Shown in pieces: positions 5,863-7,625 of a DNA stretch of 7,625 nucleotides (position 1 is its first letter; each line of letters opens with the position of its first letter). The stretch covers positions 1-7,625 of the forward strand of contig JBNAVB010000020.1 of NCBI GenBank assembly GCA_049699715.1, written 5' to 3'. The notes under the pieces are model-generated. The model saw only the letters and a list, made by a program, of their open reading frames with translations, ran no database searches and was not told the DNA's origin. The position numbers and the translations under genes are program-made. Origin of the DNA: JAVZYK01 sp049699715. Its GTDB lineage: Archaea; Nanobdellota; Nanobdellia; Pacearchaeales; UBA284.

Positions 5863-5940
5863 TTGTGTTCGCTTGTTGCCCCCCGCCTTGCCCTTTCTTG
5901 CTTTAGTGCTTTTTTATCCTAGCCTCGGCAGCTCATAACT

Positions 5941-6096
5941 TCAGCTAAGGACTTTTAATAGGATTTCGAATATAACAACAAGAATTATGATTAGCACAAT
6001 AAACTCGGGCTTTATCTGAATTTTGCTCTTGTACTCGTCAAAATAGCGTACAAGGCCCCCGCCTGCTGAAGGAACTCTAAAACTTGGAGCTGCCAT
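5941..6096 (-). CDS. preprotein translocase subunit Sec61-beta (SecG homologue)
   Basis: This 51-residue tail-anchored subunit of the SecYE-beta protein-conducting channel lies in the cytoplasmic membrane. The sequence MAAPSFRVPSAGGGLVRYF, then DEYKSKIQIKPEFIV, shows the family signature: a Ser/Pro/Gly-rich flexible N-terminus, GLVRYFDE at 14-21, an I-x-I-x-P-E element at 26-31 just before the membrane, and one hydrophobic helix at 32-50. The length is typical for archaea (50-60). The reading was made codon by codon from the ATG at 6096 to the TGA at 5941. A TATA box at the right distance gives a nearly leaderless transcript. It is co-directional with helical protein B downstream and RNase P RNA upstream. 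As the window's own secreted protein would pass this channel, it is a housekeeping neighbour rather than a specific partner. Confidence 0.93.
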   Translation of the reverse strand: MAAPSFRVPSAGGGLVRYFDEYKSKIQIKPEFIVLIIILVVIFEILLKVLS

Positions 6097-6122
6097 TTTA
6101 TTATTCTAACTAATTCTTAAGG

Positions 6123-6131
6123 ATATAAAAA
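6123..6131 (-). promoter_or_regulatory. TATA box of sec61-beta
   Basis: On the - strand this reads TTTTTATAT, preceded by GAAACC resembling a BRE. The predicted start near 6101 leaves a leader of about 5 nt. Confidence 0.65.
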
Positions 6132-6193
6132 GGTTTCTTCTTATGCAATTTTCCGGAGATATAAAGATATGGCTTATAAAAAACCTATTTTTG

Positions 6194-6224
6194 AGAATAT
6201 ATTGAGAATATAATGTAGAATATA
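6194..6224. repeat. three short AT-rich direct repeats
   Basis: AGAATATA occurs at 6194, 6205 and 6217, with spacings of 11 and 12 nt, inside a very AT-rich stretch between RNase P RNA and the sec61-beta promoter. No gene is seen in 6132-6250. It may be simple low-complexity sequence. Confidence 0.4.
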
Positions 6225-6250
6225 ATAATATAAAATATAAAAGGCAATAT

Positions 6251-6265
6251 AAGAGGTAAAGAAAG
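6251..6265 (-). terminator. pyrimidine tract at the RNase P RNA 3' end
   Basis: Directly after the 3' strand of P1 the - strand reads CTTTCTTTACCTCTT, a plausible termination tract. Confidence 0.35.
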
Positions 6266-6690
6266 AGGCAGCTGGAAAATAGGCCACTTTCTGTAAGCTT
6301 TCCTCAAGCTTAAGGAATAAGCTGTGCTGACATCCGACTAAGCGTTCTTTTGCAAATGCAATGAACTTGCACCAGCCAAGATAGCCGTGCTCAAAATCTT
6401 GGGATTTTGGCACGCCTAGTTTGCAGAACAAACATCGGCGTTTCATCAAATCTTTCGCTTCTTAGTTCGGCGCATGCTTCATGACTCGGCGAAAGCTGTG
6501 TCGTTTCTGTGCCAGAGCTATGCCTCACGACATGTGCCTCACGGCACTGGCTTTTTCTTGCAAAATGAACCCTGCAAGGGTGTGTGGACCTTCCTCCAGC
6601 GCTATTAAACCAAAGAATGCTTACAACTCAGCATCTGCCCCTTTGAGGCAATGGTTTTTAGTGCTAGACAGTCAGCTATTCCAGCTGCCT
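6266..6690 (-). ncRNA. rnpB: RNase P RNA (archaeal, type A-like)
   Basis: This is the catalytic RNA that removes tRNA 5' leaders; about 425 nt. P1 is a perfect 10-bp helix, AGGCAGCTGG (6681-6690) with CCAGCTGCCT (6266-6275), closing the whole molecule. CR-I is GGAGGAAGGTCCAC (from 6597), CR-IV is ACAGAAACGA (6501-6510) and CR-V is ACAGAAAGTGGCCTA (6280-6294). CR-I and CR-V form P4 as AGG-U-CCAC / GTGG-CCT, keeping the universal bulged U at 6588. Further hairpins by eye: CTTGCA/TGCAAG (6573-6578 with 6557-6562); GTGCC-GTGA-GGCAC with a GNRA loop (6534-6547), P9-like; CTTTCGC/GCGAAAG (6489-6495 with 6442-6448), P12-like; and CAAAATC-CCAA-GATTTTG (6392-6409). The TATA box places the start at 6690. 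It would process the tRNA-His precursor 3 kb downstream. Short reading frames across it on either strand are not genes. Confidence 0.97.
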
Positions 6691-6710
6691 TGCTATAGCT
6701 AATAAAAGGG

Positions 6711-6720
6711 AATTTAAAAA
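6711..6720 (-). promoter_or_regulatory. TATA box of RNase P RNA
   Basis: On the - strand this reads TTTTTAAATT. Its centre is about 26 nt before the first base of P1, which independently supports the RNA's 5' end. Confidence 0.7.
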
Positions 6721-6760
6721 CTTAACGCCATACTTGTATTGTTGCATCTACGGGTGTTTT

Positions 6761-6780
6761 TGAAAAATTAAAAAGAATCC
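6761..6780 (-). terminator. T-rich terminator after hsdS
   Basis: The - strand reads two T5 runs (CTTTTTAATTTTT) about 40-50 nt beyond the hsdS stop codon and before the RNase P RNA promoter. Confidence 0.4.
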
Positions 6781-6816
6781 ATCAAAGGTTTCTTGATTTT
6801 AGAAATCGGAAATTAA

Positions 6817-7625
6817 TTACTGAAAATCTTTAATATAGTCCAACGCTTCTTTTTCATTATTCTCAATGGCAATCTCTACTGCTTTTTTTGCTACCTCTAA
6901 TAATTCCTTTGCCTTTTTTCTTGCTTCATGTGATTGCTGAACCAATGAAGCAATTTTTTGCTGGGTTGAGAGTGGAAGAAGGGGGATAACAACTTCTTTT
7001 AATGTCTCTTGATTTAATCTTTGTTGAACACTACCTCTACTATTTCTTATCATCAAATTTACACCTAACGGACTACCAAGAAATAATGCAAGATAATATG
7101 AATTCAATTTTTGTTGGTCAAATCTAAGCCTTATTAGATTGTCGCTAATCGTTCCACCTTCGCATTCTTTCGGGATCCTTGCAGATAAACCAATAGTTCC
7201 AACTCTTGTCACTACTACATCTCCTTCTTTTGCCTTTTTACCTTCAATCTGGTCTTCAGGAGAGATATAAACTAAATCGTCTGTATTAATTGTTCCATTT
7301 TTTAGGTCGGTCCCCCTAATGTAAGGCATTCCTTCCGATTTATCTACATATTTTTCCGAATATTGACCTGTTGTAACTTCAATAAAATTTATTTTCTTAA
7401 TTGGTTTTGCATAGAAATTCTCTATAAGATGGTTTTCAATTTCATCATACGCAGGCTGGAAATATTCCGCATCTATTCTATGGGCAGAGAAGGCGGAAGA
7501 AAGATTAGCAGTATAGGTCTTTTCGTATCTTGGCTTGAAGTCTTTAAACCCGAGTTCTTCTAAGAGGAGGGTTTCGGCTTGGGAGTAGAGAGAGTAAGAT
7601 TTTTCTCTCTCTATCAACGCAAGAT
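6817..7625 (-). CDS. hsdS: type I restriction-modification specificity subunit HsdS, C-terminal part
   Basis: The frame runs off the right edge (Leu-Ala-Leu-Ile precede the visible repeat region), so the N-terminus is missing and 268 residues are visible. The start codon that seems to occur at 7617 is an internal TTG. Around 12-25 lies LYSQAETLLLEELGFKDF, the central linker typical of HsdS; then RIDAEYFQPAYDEI opens a target recognition domain. That domain includes MPYIRGTDLKNGTI, GDVVVTRVGTIG and ISDNLIRLRF, and ends in IPLLPLSTQQKIASLVQQS, a strong HsdS signature. A Lys/Ala/Glu coiled-coil tail follows (about 225-260), which spaces the two recognition domains and contacts HsdM. This would be the second recognition domain, or the only one if the protein is a half-subunit. 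The matching hsdM/hsdR would lie to the right, outside the window. Recognition sequence cannot be predicted. Confidence 0.92.
   Translation of the reverse strand, partial: LALIEREKSYSLYSQAETLLLEELGFKDFKPRYEKTYTANLSSAFSAHRIDAEYFQPAYDEIENHLIENFYAKPIKKINFIEVTTGQYSEKYVDKSEGMPYIRGTDLKNGTINTDDLVYISPEDQIEGKKAKEGDVVVTRVGTIGLSARIPKECEGGTISDNLIRLRFDQQKLNSYYLALFLGSPLGVNLMIRNSRGSVQQRLNQETLKEVVIPLLPLSTQQKIASLVQQSHEARKKAKELLEVAKKAVEIAIENNEKEALDYIKDFQ

Noticed and set aside
6174..6702. Reading frames on both strands (6174-6449 - and 6481-6702 +)
   Set aside because: Both overlap the RNase P RNA, whose conserved core and P1/P4 helices explain the sequence.
1..7625. CRISPR array or phage defence island
   Set aside because: No regularly spaced repeats of 24-40 nt and no cas gene are present; the only defence-type gene is the partial hsdS, plus the toxin-antitoxin-like pair.

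Overview
The window is a piece of an archaeal chromosome, AT-rich and densely packed. The archaeal markers are independent of each other: an RNase P RNA with the archaeal/type-A core; a Sec61-beta subunit; a tRNA-His gene with an encoded G-1 and a bulge-helix-bulge intron at position 37/38; and TATA boxes about 26 nt ahead of several starts. The secreted protein with an N-terminal anchor and a TGF-type linker, and the two short helical proteins, recall DPANN genomes (Woesearchaeota/Pacearchaeota-like). That lineage call is from memory and only moderately sure.

Layout. On the + strand, 1-990 holds the 3' end of a DDE transposase-like gene with an unusual C-terminus, then a small basic four-helix membrane protein. 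Everything from 1092 to the right edge is on the - strand. Read in the direction of transcription, from the right edge, it runs as follows: the C-terminal part of a type I restriction specificity subunit (HsdS, cut by the window); RNase P RNA; Sec61-beta (51 aa); helical protein B; helical protein A; a heavily sequon-decorated secreted protein; a MinD-like ATPase; intron-containing tRNA-His(GTG); a PIN-domain nuclease; a VapB-like antitoxin; and histidyl-tRNA synthetase.

Three groups stand out. First, tRNA-His, PIN nuclease, antitoxin and HisRS lie head to tail in about 2 kb, so a toxin-antitoxin-like pair sits between a tRNA and the enzyme that charges it. The antitoxin overlaps the start of hisS, and the PIN gene begins 22 nt after the tRNA. 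Second, helical protein A, the surface protein and the MinD-like ATPase form a tight likely operon. Its upstream neighbour, helical protein B, looks like a distant paralogue of protein A. Third, RNase P RNA and Sec61-beta are housekeeping genes, each with a well placed TATA box.

No CRISPR array, complete insertion sequence or rRNA is visible. The most promising lead is the tRNA-His/PIN/antitoxin/HisRS cluster. Its functional link is inference; its layout is read directly from the sequence.
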